Origin: Atrichornis clamosus
Lineage: Eukaryota > Chordata > Aves > Passeriformes > Menuridae
Length of the DNA stretch: 64,000 nt
Reading direction: 5' to 3'
Assembly: GCA_013400975.1 (NCBI GenBank)
Contig: WBMZ01000356.1
Coordinates: forward strand, 682,001-746,000
Numbering within the stretch: the stretch's first letter is position 1; each line of letters starts with the position of its first letter. Both the position numbers and the translations under genes were made by a program. Shown in pieces: positions 37,301 through 50,589 of the stretch. The notes below the pieces were generated by a model, which was given only the letters and a program-made list of their open reading frames with translations, was not told the origin of the DNA and searched no databases.

Positions 37301-40300
37301 TCATGCAAACAATCACAAGAACTTTGCCTGGCAAAGTCTTATAGGGAAATAGATTCTGATTATGACATTTCTTTTGCCTTAGATCAGTGTGAATGGAGCT
37401 CTTAATTCCCAACACTTTGCTCTTTTTCTGTTGCTTAATTTAATACTCCAGTTATAATTCCCAATTTGGTTTGAATACAGTAGTTTATTTTAGTTGCAAG
37501 ACATCTGAAGTTCATAGTAGTTTTGCCATTGAATTCCATATGCAGACGTGGAATTAGGGCAGTAGAGTAGGCAGGAGATGTCCTACAGTTTGCTGCCAAA
37601 CCAAGGGTTAACTCTGTTAAGTCCAATGTAAATGCGTAGCTCCTTTTGATTTTATTTTATCCTGGGTCTGTTGTCTGACCAAAAGGATTAGATTTAGCCC
37701 AATGCTGTGTTTATTCTGACTTTTGGTAGCTAGAAAGATCATAGCAGAGGAATCACTTGTAGATGAAGAATGAGAACGTAGAAAAACAACTAATGTGTTT
37801 ACAGACTTGGTTGGTATTCTCCTTGAGAAACCTATGATAGGCTGTTACTTCATACAAGGTAGGTATTTTTATTTCCAGAACGCCAAAACTAGTTAGTGTG
37901 TGTGTCAGTCTGGTTTGTACCTGTCTTTACCACCTTAAAGCGTGATAAAGACTTTTGGCTGCTGTAAAAAATCATAAAGTCATGTGGAATCTTACAGCTC
38001 TATCTGTGTGTATCAATTAAATTTGAATATGGCATTAGCAAACCCAGGCATATGAAAAACACAGAATGTCGAGATTTCCAAACCACTGGAGTGCTTTCCA
38101 GAAGGATTGTAACCTGATTAAGTGATTCATGACCTCACTTACAGGAACCAATTGATCCCAGGGTGCAATATGCTGAACAGCACATTCCTGAAAGGAATTT
38201 GCTGATGTATTAACAAATGGTGATCCCAAGTTGTCCTGTTTAAATTTGATCAAGCACTTGATATCCTAGCAACATTTAAAAGGGAGGCTGAGTCCTGAGA
38301 AGAAAATGAGTGTAATCGTTTGTGGAACAGCAGTGGCACGCTTACGAAGAAAGCCATCTGATGTGGCAGGGTGTTTTCAAAACTTTCCTTGCAGACAGAT
38401 GTTCAATTGAAAAAGCTCTGATTTTTCTGCAAACTTGCAGGAGGAGGCATAGGCACTTTGGGAAGTAGATTTGTTCACAAAATCATTTCTGTTTGATGTA
38501 TCCTTCACACATGGATAACAAACAAGATAATCAAGCCAATGATCACAGCTGTTAAAAAACAACTGTGTCAGGAAGAAAAGCATGTGCTAGGAATTTCCCA
38601 CAGAGATGCTTTGAATAATAGAGTTACATTGCTGTCCATCATGTAGATGCCTTTTCACTTTTGCCAAAATTCTACACACAATATAAAGCTATTTAATGTA
38701 AAATCAACATGCAAAAAATACTTTACATTTGTAGAGTATTTAAGGACAGTTATATAAAATTCAGCACCTTTCCATCAAAGAAGCGATAACAGAAATATAG
38801 GTTTAATAAGATTTTACAGAAAGATACAAGCTTTCTATAAAAAAGGCAGAGATTCTTAACTAACAAAGTGCCAGTCTGATATCTGAGACTAAAATGTAAA
38901 GCTGTGCATTAATTTTAAACTGCTAGGATGACAAATTTCCAGAAATCACAACTTTAGGATGGATTTCCAAGAGCTTTGTGCTATATGACTCAGTAGAATA
39001 CTCAGCTTTTTTCAGTAACCGGTGTTGATTGCAGAAAATTTTAGCTAAGGTTCTTCCTTCATTAGGATTACAAACCAGAGTTTCTCTTTTCTTTTCCTGT
39101 TTTTTCTGTGTTTGCACTTTCAGTCATTTTGGAAATTAGTTGTCAATGTTCCTCTCCACGGAATTAAAAAAGGGACTTTTTGAAGGTAGTTTTTGAAATG
39201 CATTGAGAAACAGGTGATGTATCAACTAATTTCCTCAAAACTTGACTGCGAACAGAAGGCTTCACAAGTTTCAGAAAGTGATGATAATATGAAAACCACT
39301 GATTTTCTAACAGTAATAAAATGTTACAAGAAATGTCTGACTTTTGGTAATGAACTGATTGTTGTCCATAACAAATTCTAACTTAACTGATGTCTTAGTG
39401 TTTCTAATAGGTTTGTATCCCAGAGTTAGATTTTCTTACTGTTCAGAATTTGTTGAACATGTTAAACTTTAAGTTTTATTTGAAGTTTCAGGCAATTTCC
39501 TTTCTTAGCAATCTACCTAAGGGTATGGGGGAAAATATTTTCTTGATTTTCATTGGTCAGATCTTTATTTTTTGTTAATTAATTTAGTCAAACTGATTTG
39601 GTACTTTTAAAGTCATTGCATTCATTTAGGTAATTAGAGTGTACATAATATAATAGTTTAATCATGTAAATATTTCACCTCTTCTGTGAAGAAATGGCTG
39701 ATCCTCTTTCAGTAAAACAACACTGGATATATTTCAAAATGCTTCTTCATGAGCTGTGATGGATGATCCAGCAAAATGGAGCTAAATAGAGCTAAAGGAA
39801 GACTAAATATTCTATAGTTGCAAGGGTTCAGTTTTTTGCTCCAGAGTGAAAAAAAGTATAAATCTTAACACTAAACTTGCTGTAGATTGCAGCTATATCT
39901 GGCCACTCAACACATTTAGTTCACGTTTTGTTGCAGCCATTTGGTACAAAGGATTTGGTTTAAATTTTATCTATAGTATAAGCACATCTGGGAGTGTCTC
40001 TGGGGCCCTGTGGGATCCTGCCTGAATGTTTGGATGGCAGCATTTGGGCAGGGTGGGACCCTACGCCTTTCCAACCTAGGTTGCACACGAGCATGGACAC
40101 ACACACAGGATCTGTATGGTCATGGAAGTTGGAATGCATATTTTCTGTGGAGCATACCTACTTGTGCAGTTTAAACACAATTTCTGGGACTTCAGTCCTT
40201 GAAACACTTAGAATTGGACTTTTAAAATCTTAATTGTTTAAAAATACAGATAAAAATCATATAGAAACATAATTATAGGGTCTGTGTGATATTTATAGAA

Positions 40301-43300
40301 TTAAACAATAAATCACTTGGGATAGCTACCTTCTTTGAAGCAGAGGAATATTCTGTGAGAGAAACCATGCAAGCAGAAATGCACACACTTTGGTAAATAT
40401 TGGAGCTGAAGCTGCACAGACATCCAGACCAGTACTGAACATGGGTGTTCATTAAAAATATGGTCTGTCTCAGATAAGAGTAGAGGTAACAAAGTCCCGA
40501 AATATATTATATATAATGGTTGTAATGAAACACATTATTAATGGTATATTATGTAATTGTGCAAGTCTTCCAATAGAGGACATGTTTATAATACGTTGAA
40601 AAATGGCAATCTCTTTCCCAAAATTGTTTCCCTTTTTCTCCTTTTCTAAAGGAGAAAAGATTAAGCCAGGTTTGTTTACAGAGTGTGATTGCACTCAGCT
40701 GAGTGCTGTTAAAAGGAAGCTTGTTTAACTCAAGCCTGTGGAATCAGCAGAAATAAGAAACCAACATTTGGAAACAAAATTTGTGCAATGCTACCTGTGT
40801 TCTCCAGGTAGAACATATTAGGATGTATACTATCTTGTTTTGACACTCTAAACCAACACATCTGTTTTAAGTTAGTTGTCCATGTTGTCTGATTCTTCAG
40901 GTCAGTGACGAGAAAAGTACATCCAAAGGGGCAATTTTCCCCACCAGAAAAAAAGATTTCTGAATTGACAAAATTTCCTTTAGATAGGTCAGGAAATGAG
41001 CCACCCTGCATTTATTCAGAAGTACAAAAGATAAAACTTTTCAGACATTCATTCTTACAATTAATGCTGAAGAAACAGGGCAGTGGTGATTCAGAGTATA
41101 ATGCAAAATGAAGCAAATATTAATTGCAGAACTATATGATTTTAAATGGATACCAAAGTTCAATGCAGTGTTATTCTGAGGAAATTATCTTTTATTTTAA
41201 CTATGGAGACTATAGAGGGACTTATAGCAAAATTTATTTCATGGTTTAGACATAAAAGCATTAAGATTATATGTAAGTGCTCAAATATATATTTTTAGTA
41301 GTGTCGCTTCCTACACAGGAGATGCAGTTACATTCCTGCTCTTAAGCTGTTTGCCTTCTATTCTGGTAAGACAGTTAAAACTGAGTTTACTGTAAGTGCC
41401 AAAGAACCATGTTCATTTTGCAGAGACTGAATTCTACATATCCTGTTATTTTCTAAATTCTAAAATGTCATTTTTTCTAGTGATCCATTTCCAACAAACA
41501 AGTAACTTCCTCCAATCATTGGAATAAAGGCAAATTGTAATAAAACGTGAAAGCAAAGAACTTTATGAATGAGAAGATAGAAGAACCCACATCTTGAGTT
41601 AGTTGCTGATTGTATTTGCAGAAACAAAGTGAGTCTGAGTGATGCACACAGATTAAGATAATACTTAACGGTTTAAAAATTATCTCAGAAGGTTTCCTGT
41701 GGCAGTACATAACTCCCAGAAAGAGACTTTTCATCAGTAAATCTAAGTACTGTCTGGGACTTGCATTAAGACATAGAATTTGAAGGAACTTGAAGTGCTA
41801 GCAGACAATGAAGTTGCAACAAAGAAGGTACAACATAGGTTACGAACCGTAAAAATAGACAGAGGAATTGAGACAGATTTGTGAGAAAGAAAAGCAAGAA
41901 GCCAAAAATCAGTCTAACAAATCAGTCTACCATAGTGTTATCTCTAAGAGACATATTTTGAGCAATGAGAGCTTAAGTGGAGATAAAAGTACAAGCAATA
42001 GGTGATATATCTGAGAAATCTCAGGCAACTGCTGATGGAAGCAGAAAAGGTAAAACTGCAGTTCTGCAAGGCACAGATAAGGCAATAAGAGAACACAGTG
42101 CCTGCCAGGAAAATCACTGCAGGCATCAGCACTGCCATGACCCTTAGGCACAGAATTATTCAGGAGACCAAAATCACCAGTATTGCCAAGTCTGTGTAAT
42201 CATGGTGGGAACTAAATTCTCATCAACTCAATTAGTATGATAACACATGTGTTCATGCATCTTTAATTAGACAAGTGAGTTTAGGTAAGCACTTACAAAA
42301 TGAACTGTCTTTGATACAAATTATTATGTGTTTCCAGAAATCTGAGCTTAGACTCAACTGACTGATCCAATTTTAGTTTTTGAGCTGTTCATAAAAGTGA
42401 CAGAGCACCACTGCTGACAAATCTGATTACTAAGTGCCTACCTCCTAATTCCCAAGGGCTTATTGAACATGACATGTGTTACATGTAAAAATATTTTGCC
42501 ACATCTACTATAGCGCAGACAGACTCGAGACAGCATGGTATGACTTGTTAGTTGTCTGACATTGGCCGGAGAGATTTTCCAGTAGGACACAACATAGTTC
42601 TTATGTTCAAAAATTACCAATAGCAGTAGTAACAGATCTAAAGGGAATTTTGATCACCTAGTTCATCTCTTTGCTGAGGTATTTCACCAAAGACTTTTAG
42701 AAGCAAGAGAAAGCACAGCTTCCTATGTCTTGTAGAGAATAATATATTTTCTAGATCCTAGTTTGTTCTTTCCCACCCCTGTTTTTCTCTCAAGAGTATA
42801 ACACTGTTAATGTGTGTTCAGTTTGTGTTCCATGTGAGCCACATGGCCTTTTTTACCTTGAAATCTTTTCTGTGTCTATGTTTGTGTAACTAAGCAGACC
42901 TATGTGCAATGTGATTTCCTTATTGAAGAATATAATAATAACATTTTGAACTCTTATTTTTCTTCTAGCTTGCTTGGAAATTAATTTGAAAAATATCTTT
43001 CTGTGCTGTCCAGACCATTAATTTAAATGTGTAATATTGCCAAATCCATGACAAATTACAGTACCTTTTTGATTGCTATGGTATTTATCCTAATTTGTAC
43101 ATGGCTATCCTTTTTTGTATATTAATCATAAGTTCTCAAAAAAGAAAGTTGTTCGCAGAAAGACCTGGTAGAGTTTGAGAACTTTCAGAATAAATCCTTT
43201 CGCTATAACAATAAATCCTCATCCATTGGTGGCTTAAACTAAACTGTGTAAGAGGTCATGAAAATTAAAAGAGAGACCTCCAGAGCATGAAAATAAGGAG

Positions 43301-43829
43301 TGGATCCTGCTGAACCAGCAAACAAATGTATTCCAAGTACTGGTAAAAATTCCACATTGTTTTTTAGCGCTCTTTTTTGTTGGGGATTTTTTTAATGTGC
43401 ACTAGCTTGGTCCAATTTTACAGTTTCGCATTTTTCATATAATTTCCTTTTAATTTTTTGTGTTGATGAGCTTTGCGGGTGTGAGAAAGCTTAGAAGTAC
43501 GAAGACAGTACTGAGTGCAGCAATAGCATGCCAAATTGTATGAATAAGGATTAAAAAACCAAATTTGGAAGAATTCCTAATGAATGCATATGCCAACTTC
43601 TTCATCAAGGAGTCACTTGCTCTTTGAATAGGCTCCTCCATAAATTTCCCACTCCAGAATTCAGAAAGGTGGAATAAGAAACCTCTAATGCAAGTTAGAG
43701 ACAGAATATATGAAACTCCCTGCATCCGAACAAACAAGGTCCTGAGGTTGTCAGCATTGCCCTTGGGATAACTAAAAAGACTAGTTAAAAGCCAATAAAT
43801 CTTGTTCTGTATGCTTGTTGACCTGATCA

Positions 43830-43962
43830 GGCCAGGCTGGATGGGGCATTGAGCTACCTGGTCTAGTGGAAGGTGCCCCTGCTCATGGCAGGAGGTTGGA
43901 ACGAGAGGATCTTTAAGGTCTCTTTCAACCCAAACATTCTGTGATTCCCTGGTTCTGTGATT
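43830..43962 (+). mobile_element. CR1 LINE 3'-end fragment
   Basis: The block CTACCTGGTCTAGTGGAAGG, followed by CCCTGCTCATGGCAGG, then TTGGAACGAGAGGATCTTTA and a tail with repeated TTCTGTGATT units, is the standard CR1 3' untranslated region on the plus strand. Only the last ~130 bp are present, the usual 5' truncation of CR1. Read antisense, it forms part of a 193-codon minus-strand open frame (43450-44031). Confidence 0.93.
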
Positions 43963-46900
43963 AGATAGAATGCTAGTATACTGTGGAATGCCAAATACTA
44001 TTAGTGTATAATCTGAATAAATATCTAACAAAAAGTTAATTTGTAAGGCTGCTGGAACTCACATTCCTTCTGACTTTGCAAGGAAAGCTTCTAGTTAAAG
44101 CATCCGGTTTAGTAATTGCTGCTGATACACATCTGCAACACAAATCAAAGTATTTAATCTCATGAAATGTTATTGCCAGATAGCTGAGAACTGTTATAGT
44201 CTTATCTCTGCAAGTGAGTAATGAGAGTATAAAACTTGATTTGTAATAAGTGTAAATTTCCAGAAAAAGCTTTTCTATATAACTGTATACAGATGAGTAG
44301 TGTTTTGTGCAATTACAGACTTCAAAAATAAAAGAAGCTGTATTTAGTGCTCACACTTAGAGGAATCCAACCTGCTGTTTAGTTATCCTAGGAAAAATTC
44401 TAGCACATACTCTATAATGTAAGTAAGAAAACATTCAGGATTTATTTATGACAACCACATTATTATTCTCAATATAACACGAATAATTCAGATAATACTA
44501 AAAATTTGAGAAAATAACTTTAACATCTCTTTAGATAGAGTTTCTGAATTATTTCAGACAGCAGCAGCATCACCTCCTCTGCTCTGTCCATTATTAGAAG
44601 ACAATAACATACCTAACAAAAAAAAAGTGTTTTCCTAAGTTGACCCTACTCACTTATTGGAATAAAATACTTCTGAAAGTTTTCATTCTACCATTTTTTA
44701 TAGCTTACAAGCAAAGATGTGTCTATTATTGAAGTTTTCTAGTTATTTTCAAGGAATGTATCAATAACTATTTAAGCAACTTACATTTTTTTCTGACTCG
44801 TACCTCTCAGACTGGGTTTTGCGTTCAACACAATATACTTCAAATCTCTCTAATACTCAGACATAACCATTCAGAAAATGCAGTACATCTGGAGCATGGA
44901 AGCATTTTGCCTTGCGTTACCCCCTAAAACCCAAGAAAGAGAAAAGAGGCACTGACAATATTTACGCCCTGAAATTTGGCAAAGCTGTTCTGGATGTGAT
45001 CCTGATTTGTTCTGTGGCTCCTGATTTGACATGCCATGCAGACAAGAGAGTAAGTGTGGGCCTAAAACTTGGGGCCAATAAAATTTCAAAGTTCTCTTAC
45101 GAAATGCTTTTGTGCTCAAAGAAGTTAGGGACATAGTTATGCCTGTATGAAGTCACAGTGGCTGTTGAACAGCTGAATTTTCTCCTGGTCTCATACATGA
45201 GTGGTGGGAAAGTCAAGTTCTGGTGCTGCCTGTTGGGGAAGCAACTAGACAACTGTGCATTGTTAGATGAGGTTTTACAGTTGACAAAACCGAAAGACAA
45301 TCACAAAATTCACCAATGTAGTAGTGACTGAGTAATTACTCAGTATTTTTCTGACCAGGCTGATCCTACTTAATCCCTACCATTGTTATTCTAGGTTCAG
45401 AAGAGAGAACAGAGTAATTTAAGAAGAATAAGAATGACATCAGTATAATAAGTAGCAGTAACACAAAGACAGACTTCCTTTTCCGAATGAAAAGTAGTAA
45501 GTCTTCTGTTAATCTTAAATTCCTCTTCAAAGAAAAAGATATAAAGACATCAAAGTGGATAATTACCTAATGAGCTATGAAGTGTTGTCAAATTTGATAA
45601 TTCAATAATAATCTTCAATATAGGAAGGAAAAACTGCTTAAAAAGAAAGAAAAAATCGGAAATTCTCCACAGTCTAAACCTTTGATGCTAGAAGCAGTAT
45701 TTCTTACTATGATGTTTAACATAATATTTATTTACTGTAAAGTTTCTAGAACCAAAGACTCTTCATAAATGCTAAAGATTTTGCAGAAGACTTATTTTGG
45801 AATCTATAAATTATTTCTAGATATAGTAGTTAAATTTGGTCTTGGTTGATATAAGTGACCCTTGACTTCAGAGGTCTACAAAAGAGAATAACTAAGGCAA
45901 GCATCTTAAAGAGTCTACAGAAGGTTTTTCAGATGTCTGCAAATATAAATTCTCTCAGATGAACAGTATTAAAATACGTAAATCTGTCTGTGTAGCTGTC
46001 TCAACAGACATATCTGCAGACAAATTATTGTAACTCGCACAACACGGTATCTCTCTTTATACCTGCTCCCGTCCTTCTGCACTGAACCTGTCACTGCTCT
46101 TCACATTAGTTTTCTCTGAAGTCTGAGGCAGATATGATGATATTCTAGAACTTGGTGTTGCAAGTTTGTGATATGGCTGCTATTTAACAATTTATACTTA
46201 ATGAGGCAATAAGCCAACTTTCCTGTTTTCCTTAGGCAAAACCACTGAAGTTGCCTGCAGCAGAAGTTGTTTGTGAAAATCCACTCATGGCTGCTTTGGA
46301 GCAGAACAATAATAGGACAAAACTAAGCCTGCTTACATCCTTATGCAAACACGCTGGATTGTACAGTAGTGGATCATATAAATGCAACTTTGGAGAGTCA
46401 TTTATAAGTGTCTTTTCCTTGCTTTCAGCAAAACCATTACCGAATCCTATTACTGTAAACAGCCTTCTAGTGATCAAAAATAATGATCCAGTTCACTTTA
46501 CCCTCTAACCAAATGAGTCCCTTTAATTAAAAAAGCATTAGCATTCCCAATTCTAATTTAGTTGGTAGTTTTAATCTGCATCTTTCCAGTAGTTTCTCAC
46601 ACTTACTGATTTTGCATTTTATGGTTCTTTCTACTTTTCAGGCTGGAGTTTTCACTTGCAGATAGTTGCACACCATTCTCATTGGGCATACAGTAAAGAA
46701 GTTTTGAACTTCTATTGTATTGAGATGGCTTGGGATTCCCTTTGGAATCTGCATGGTTACCTTAATATCCTTAATGCTTAAAACTCACTACAGGAAATTT
46801 CAGTTAAATTAAGTTGTGCTGGTGAAGGATAACAGAAGGACAAAACAAAGCTGTTTTGGCAGCTTGTGTTTTATGTGAAACAGAGGTAAGGGAGAAACCA

Positions 46901-48028
46901 CCCACACATTCCAGGGTGACAGAAGCAGTAAGAGAGTGTGTTCCCTTTGAGCTTTTCAGTGCTATGATAATTAATAGAGCTAATAAAATGTAGCATTTCC
47001 TGGGCTTTGGGCAGAGTGAGCCTTCAGGAGGGCATAAAATTATTGCAAAAAAAAAAAATCTAAAAACCTTGGTTTTAAAACAAATATCCTGCCTGCTTTC
47101 TCTAGCAACACTAAATTGTCCCTGAAGTTGTTTGTGTATCTGCCTATCTCCCTTTATCTGGATTAGATAAAGGAAATGAAGTTGCTGTATCATTGATCAA
47201 AACAGCTGTATTAATGGCCTCCTTCTGGATTGGGCCAAAGATACTGCCTACATTTGATATCTTATAGTTGAGAGAAGGCCTGCAGTGTTTGTGAATCCCA
47301 GGTCTGTAGACTGGGTGTGAATGTGTGATACAGAGTCAGCAGCAACATGCTGACTACTGCAAAATAGCAGGTAGTAGTATTCAGTGTGAATTGGTAAGGT
47401 TAGTCAGTCCAGCAGTCAAGATCTTCTCTCTGAATGTATACTTACCTATTGAGAAAAATGCTCTCACATACACTATTGCTATAAATTTATGAGAACCCCT
47501 AATGCAAAATCTTTACTCTTTCTTGCTTTCCCTCCCAGGGAACTATATTAATTACCTGGACTTAATCTACAGCCTGAAGACTGAGCAGGCGACTAACTTT
47601 GCCAAAACAAATATTTGCACAGGGCTTCTCTAAACTGTGGCACTTAGCTATTGTTAGGCATGCACAGAGTTTACCTGGGTTAAAAATCCCACATTTTGGA
47701 GAGTGGAAAGATATTTTATAAAAAAGAAAACTCCTTGCACTTTCAGTCTTTTAAAGAGAATGCTTGTGTTTTATCAATTGACAGAACCAGTAGATATAAA
47801 AAGGGCATCTTATAATTAAGTGTCATGGTATAATTAGCTTTCGGAAGAGATATTGATGAAACTTCACAGGTCTCTGTACACCTCAATATCCAGCTATTTG
47901 TAAGGTGAAATCTTGTAGAAAGGCTGCAGAAACCCTATGTGAAATTCTCCTCTTTTTTGCTTCCCCACAATTCACGAACCCTCTGTCTGGCTCCCCATTT
48001 GATGTATCTGTCAGGTCCTGGGGTTTGA
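43963..48028. other. Non-coding sequence, no certain gene
   Basis: AT-rich unique DNA. A stretch at 46236-46505 looks exon-like at its left edge only and is reported as a finding. A 129-codon minus frame (46804-47193) has no family features. No repeats are clear enough to name. Confidence 0.55.
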
Positions 48029-48067
48029 TCACAGAATCACAGAATATGCTGAGTTGGAAGGGACCTT
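48029..48067 (-). mobile_element. Very short CR1 tail fragment
   Basis: ATCACAGAATCACAGAATAT, then GAGTTGGAAGGGACC, is the reverse complement of the extreme 3' end of CR1. Only about 40 bp remain, so this is a strongly 5'-truncated insertion on the minus strand. Confidence 0.8.
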
Positions 48068-49275
48068 TTAGCAGTTCTGTTCTGCTGCAGATCTTTGCTG
48101 CTCCTTTTTCTTGCTGGTTTGATCCACGTAACACCTATGAAGAAGAAAGGGATTTGGGCAACAAAGTACAGCCTGCTCCATCCCTGGCCAATGCACAGAG
48201 AGGCACAAGGATGTTAAGACTAAAACAGTAGGATTCAAGCCTGAAATTTTGTTTAAAATCATGGTTAGATAATTGCAAGAAGGCTGCTTCTGAAAAGAAA
48301 GCTTAAAAGAAGCTAGAAACAAAATGTTTTACTAATCAGCCAAACAGATCCTAGTTATAAATTCTTTCAAGCTATTTCCTCTTGGCCAGCCTAGTTCAGC
48401 TGGAGGGCTGCTGCAGACTGGAGGCAGCACAGCTATAGCAGCTCACTCCAGCTGAACGCTTCAGAAAAGCAGAAACACAGGATAGTTATTCTGCTTCCTT
48501 AAAACTGAGGTAATTAAACTGTGAGGTGGAATGGTAACTGCTCAAGTCAGATTTCCTGGATAATAATGAAAAATACCCCACCAAAAGCTGTGACCTCGAG
48601 TTGCATTTCCTCTATGAATTAGTTTCTAAAATGTCAGATAAGCATAACATTTGGCTGTGTAAAAGAAGGGACAATTAATGTTGGTAAGTAAGTAATAAGT
48701 GGCAGATTGATCAGAGAGGAGTAGATTGGTACAATTGTAGAGTAATAGCATAAACTTTCCATGTTTTAAAGTCATGCACTGCCAATTTTCCCCTGCAAAT
48801 TCCTTCTGAAGGAAACCACTGAGTATAGAGAGGTAGGGAAAAAAATGTATGTGACCTGTGCAACCCATATAGATGCAGGTGACCTCAATCAAATAAGACT
48901 CTTAAATTTTAATCAAGAAAAAGTGTGGGGGAAATGGTGAGGCATTTCTTACCCACCCCCAAATGGAAAGGCTCTCTCCACAGCTCCAGCTTGAGACTGA
49001 GGTTTCTCAGCATAAGTCAAACCAGGATAGTTCTGCTCATGATGGCCAGGACAGGAAGGGAATGATCCACAGAAATAGAATAGGGAGAGGGAAAGCAATG
49101 CCAGTCCAAAGCTGGCCTGGCAGCCTTCAGAGTTAAGTTGTTTCTCATAATGATTGAAAAGTAGACTGGCCCTGAAGCTGTACCAATTTATCCAGGGCTG
49201 AAGCAGTTTGTGGACTGGAAAGGTAATCATCTCTCTGTGTCTTTTCCATTCTCTTTTTCTTCCTGCATTAAAGGT
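48068..49275. other. Non-coding sequence between CR1 pieces
   Basis: Unique sequence with no supported gene. It contains the imperfect hairpin at 48395-48456. Minus-strand frames of 84-93 codons overlap plus-strand ones and have no domain. Confidence 0.55.
48395..48456. repeat. 62-nt imperfect hairpin
   Basis: TTCAGCTGGAG (48395-48405) and CTCCAGCTGAA (48446-48456) pair perfectly over 11 bp. After a small 2/4-nt internal loop a further CTGCT/AGCAG pairing extends the stem, leaving a loop of about 24 nt. Total length and shape are compatible with a pre-miRNA-like fold. There is no evidence of expression, and the stem is shorter than in most genuine pre-miRNAs. It contains two CAGCTG E-boxes. 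Confidence 0.45.
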
Positions 49276-50000
49276 ATCACAGAATCACAGAATATCTGAG
49301 GTGGGAGTGGACCTGTGAAGGTCATTTGGTTCAACCTCTTCTGCTCAAGCAGAGCCACCCAGAGCCATGTCCAGATGGGTTTTGAATATCTCTAAGGATG
49401 GAGACTCCACAACCTCTCTGAGAAACGTGTCCCAGTGCTTGGTCACTCTCACAGTAAAGAAGTGTTTCCCGACTTTCAGAGGGATCCTCCTATGTTTCAG
49501 GTTGTGCCATTGCCTCTGGCTCTGCCACTGGACACCACTGAAAAGAGTCTGGTTCTGTCCTCTTTGCACCCTCTCCTCAGGTGTTTGTACACTTCAGTAA
49601 GGTCCCCCTGAACAATCTCTTCACCTTACTGAAGCCATGCTAGCTTTTCCCAGGCTGGCCATATTTCTCAAGGTATCCACTAATTCCTCGCTTGGTTTGT
49701 ACTTGTACTAATTTCTCCAGTAAAGAAGTCAGACTTAGAGGTTTTCTGATCCCAATGGAGCTTTTAAAAAAATATCACATCTGTGATACCACAGATGCTA
49801 CACTCCAGTCCTTGGGTGCCATGGGAGCATTAAAACAGAAGTTAGATAGTGCTGTTAGTAATTTAGCTGTTTCATCACTGAGGACTCTTAGGGCCCTTGG
49901 GGACACATGATCCAGATCTGGTGATGTTTTTAGTGTTTCTTTTGTTGCTTGGTTCCATGTCACTCCTGCAACCAGTTCAGTTTCAGATAGGCCCTTTGCT
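49276..50000 (-). mobile_element. CR1 LINE copy, minus strand, with internal deletion
   Basis: Starts at its 3' tail (ATCACAGAATCACAGAATAT at 49276). Read on the minus strand, 49620-49345 encodes the C-terminal end of CR1 ORF2, with the diagnostic HFFTVRVTKHW and LREVVESPSLEIFK. At about 49917-49640 it encodes the N-terminal reverse-transcriptase part (HVSPRALRVLSDETAKLL, then PKDWSVASV), ending in an HGF motif. Most of the reverse-transcriptase core is missing between these two parts, with a junction near 49625-49640. Frames are broken. Sequence to about 50200 may be further decayed CR1, but I cannot show it. Confidence 0.85.
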
Positions 50001-50589
50001 GAGCCCACTACAAGAATACTGTACTAACTTGATGATCAGCTCTGCCTACTAAAAGTCTGTGGGTTTCTTCTGATGTGTATGAAGGATTTAAAATTAGTTT
50101 TCATTTTATTTTCTTAGTATTAGCTTCAAATTCTGGTTTAGTCTGCATTGGTTTTCTTCTCACAAATCGTGCTCCTAATTCCTGTATATTAAAATCATCA
50201 CAATTCGACAGAAATGGACTGGATGACTTCTTGAGTGGTATTTGTATCAGCTGTGATGGAGAATGATTGTCTAGATATGATCTCCAGATCGGGAAGTCAT
50301 TACCTAATTGCTGGAAACCGAGATGGTGTATCAGGGGAAATATTACCCTTTATGCATTCTCCATCTCATATATACCTCCAAAGCATACCAATCACTGTCT
50401 AAGACAGGATATTGAGGCAAATGGCTTTTTTGGTCTAACTCCATATGCTTGTTTTATAAAAAGTAAATCTGTTAAGAAGGAAGTGCTTCATGGAGTGAGA
50501 TAGATTTTGCTAGAACTTGATTTCAGAGGAAAACAGCAGAAAAACTTCTGATGTTATTAAATTCCCTTCTAGAGAAGCCAGTTGTTTGA
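50001..50589. other. Unassigned spacer between two head-to-head CR1 copies
   Basis: AT-rich sequence. The segment near 50075-50190 may be a strongly decayed antisense LINE remnant, by weak resemblance only. No gene is supported; frames of 63 and 78 codons are of chance length. Confidence 0.4.

Larger units (their letters stand above)
27128..43829. other. Long gene-poor, AT-rich stretch
   Basis: Almost 17 kb in which I find no supported gene. Frames of 158 codons (33491-33967 minus) and 127 codons (34583-34966 minus) have no recognisable family, low complexity or splice context and are within the range expected by chance over this length. A segment near 36340-36400 (GGGCCCAATTCTTCTTTCAA) resembles an old amniote interspersed repeat, but not well enough to name. 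Two small symmetric elements are listed separately. Confidence 0.55.

Noticed and set aside
43450..44031. 193-codon minus-strand open frame, longest in the window
   Set aside because: Its N-terminal part reads antisense through a CR1 tail (43830-43962). The remaining ~115 codons have hydrophobic stretches but no recognisable family and no splice or promoter context. A frame this long is uncommon but possible by chance.
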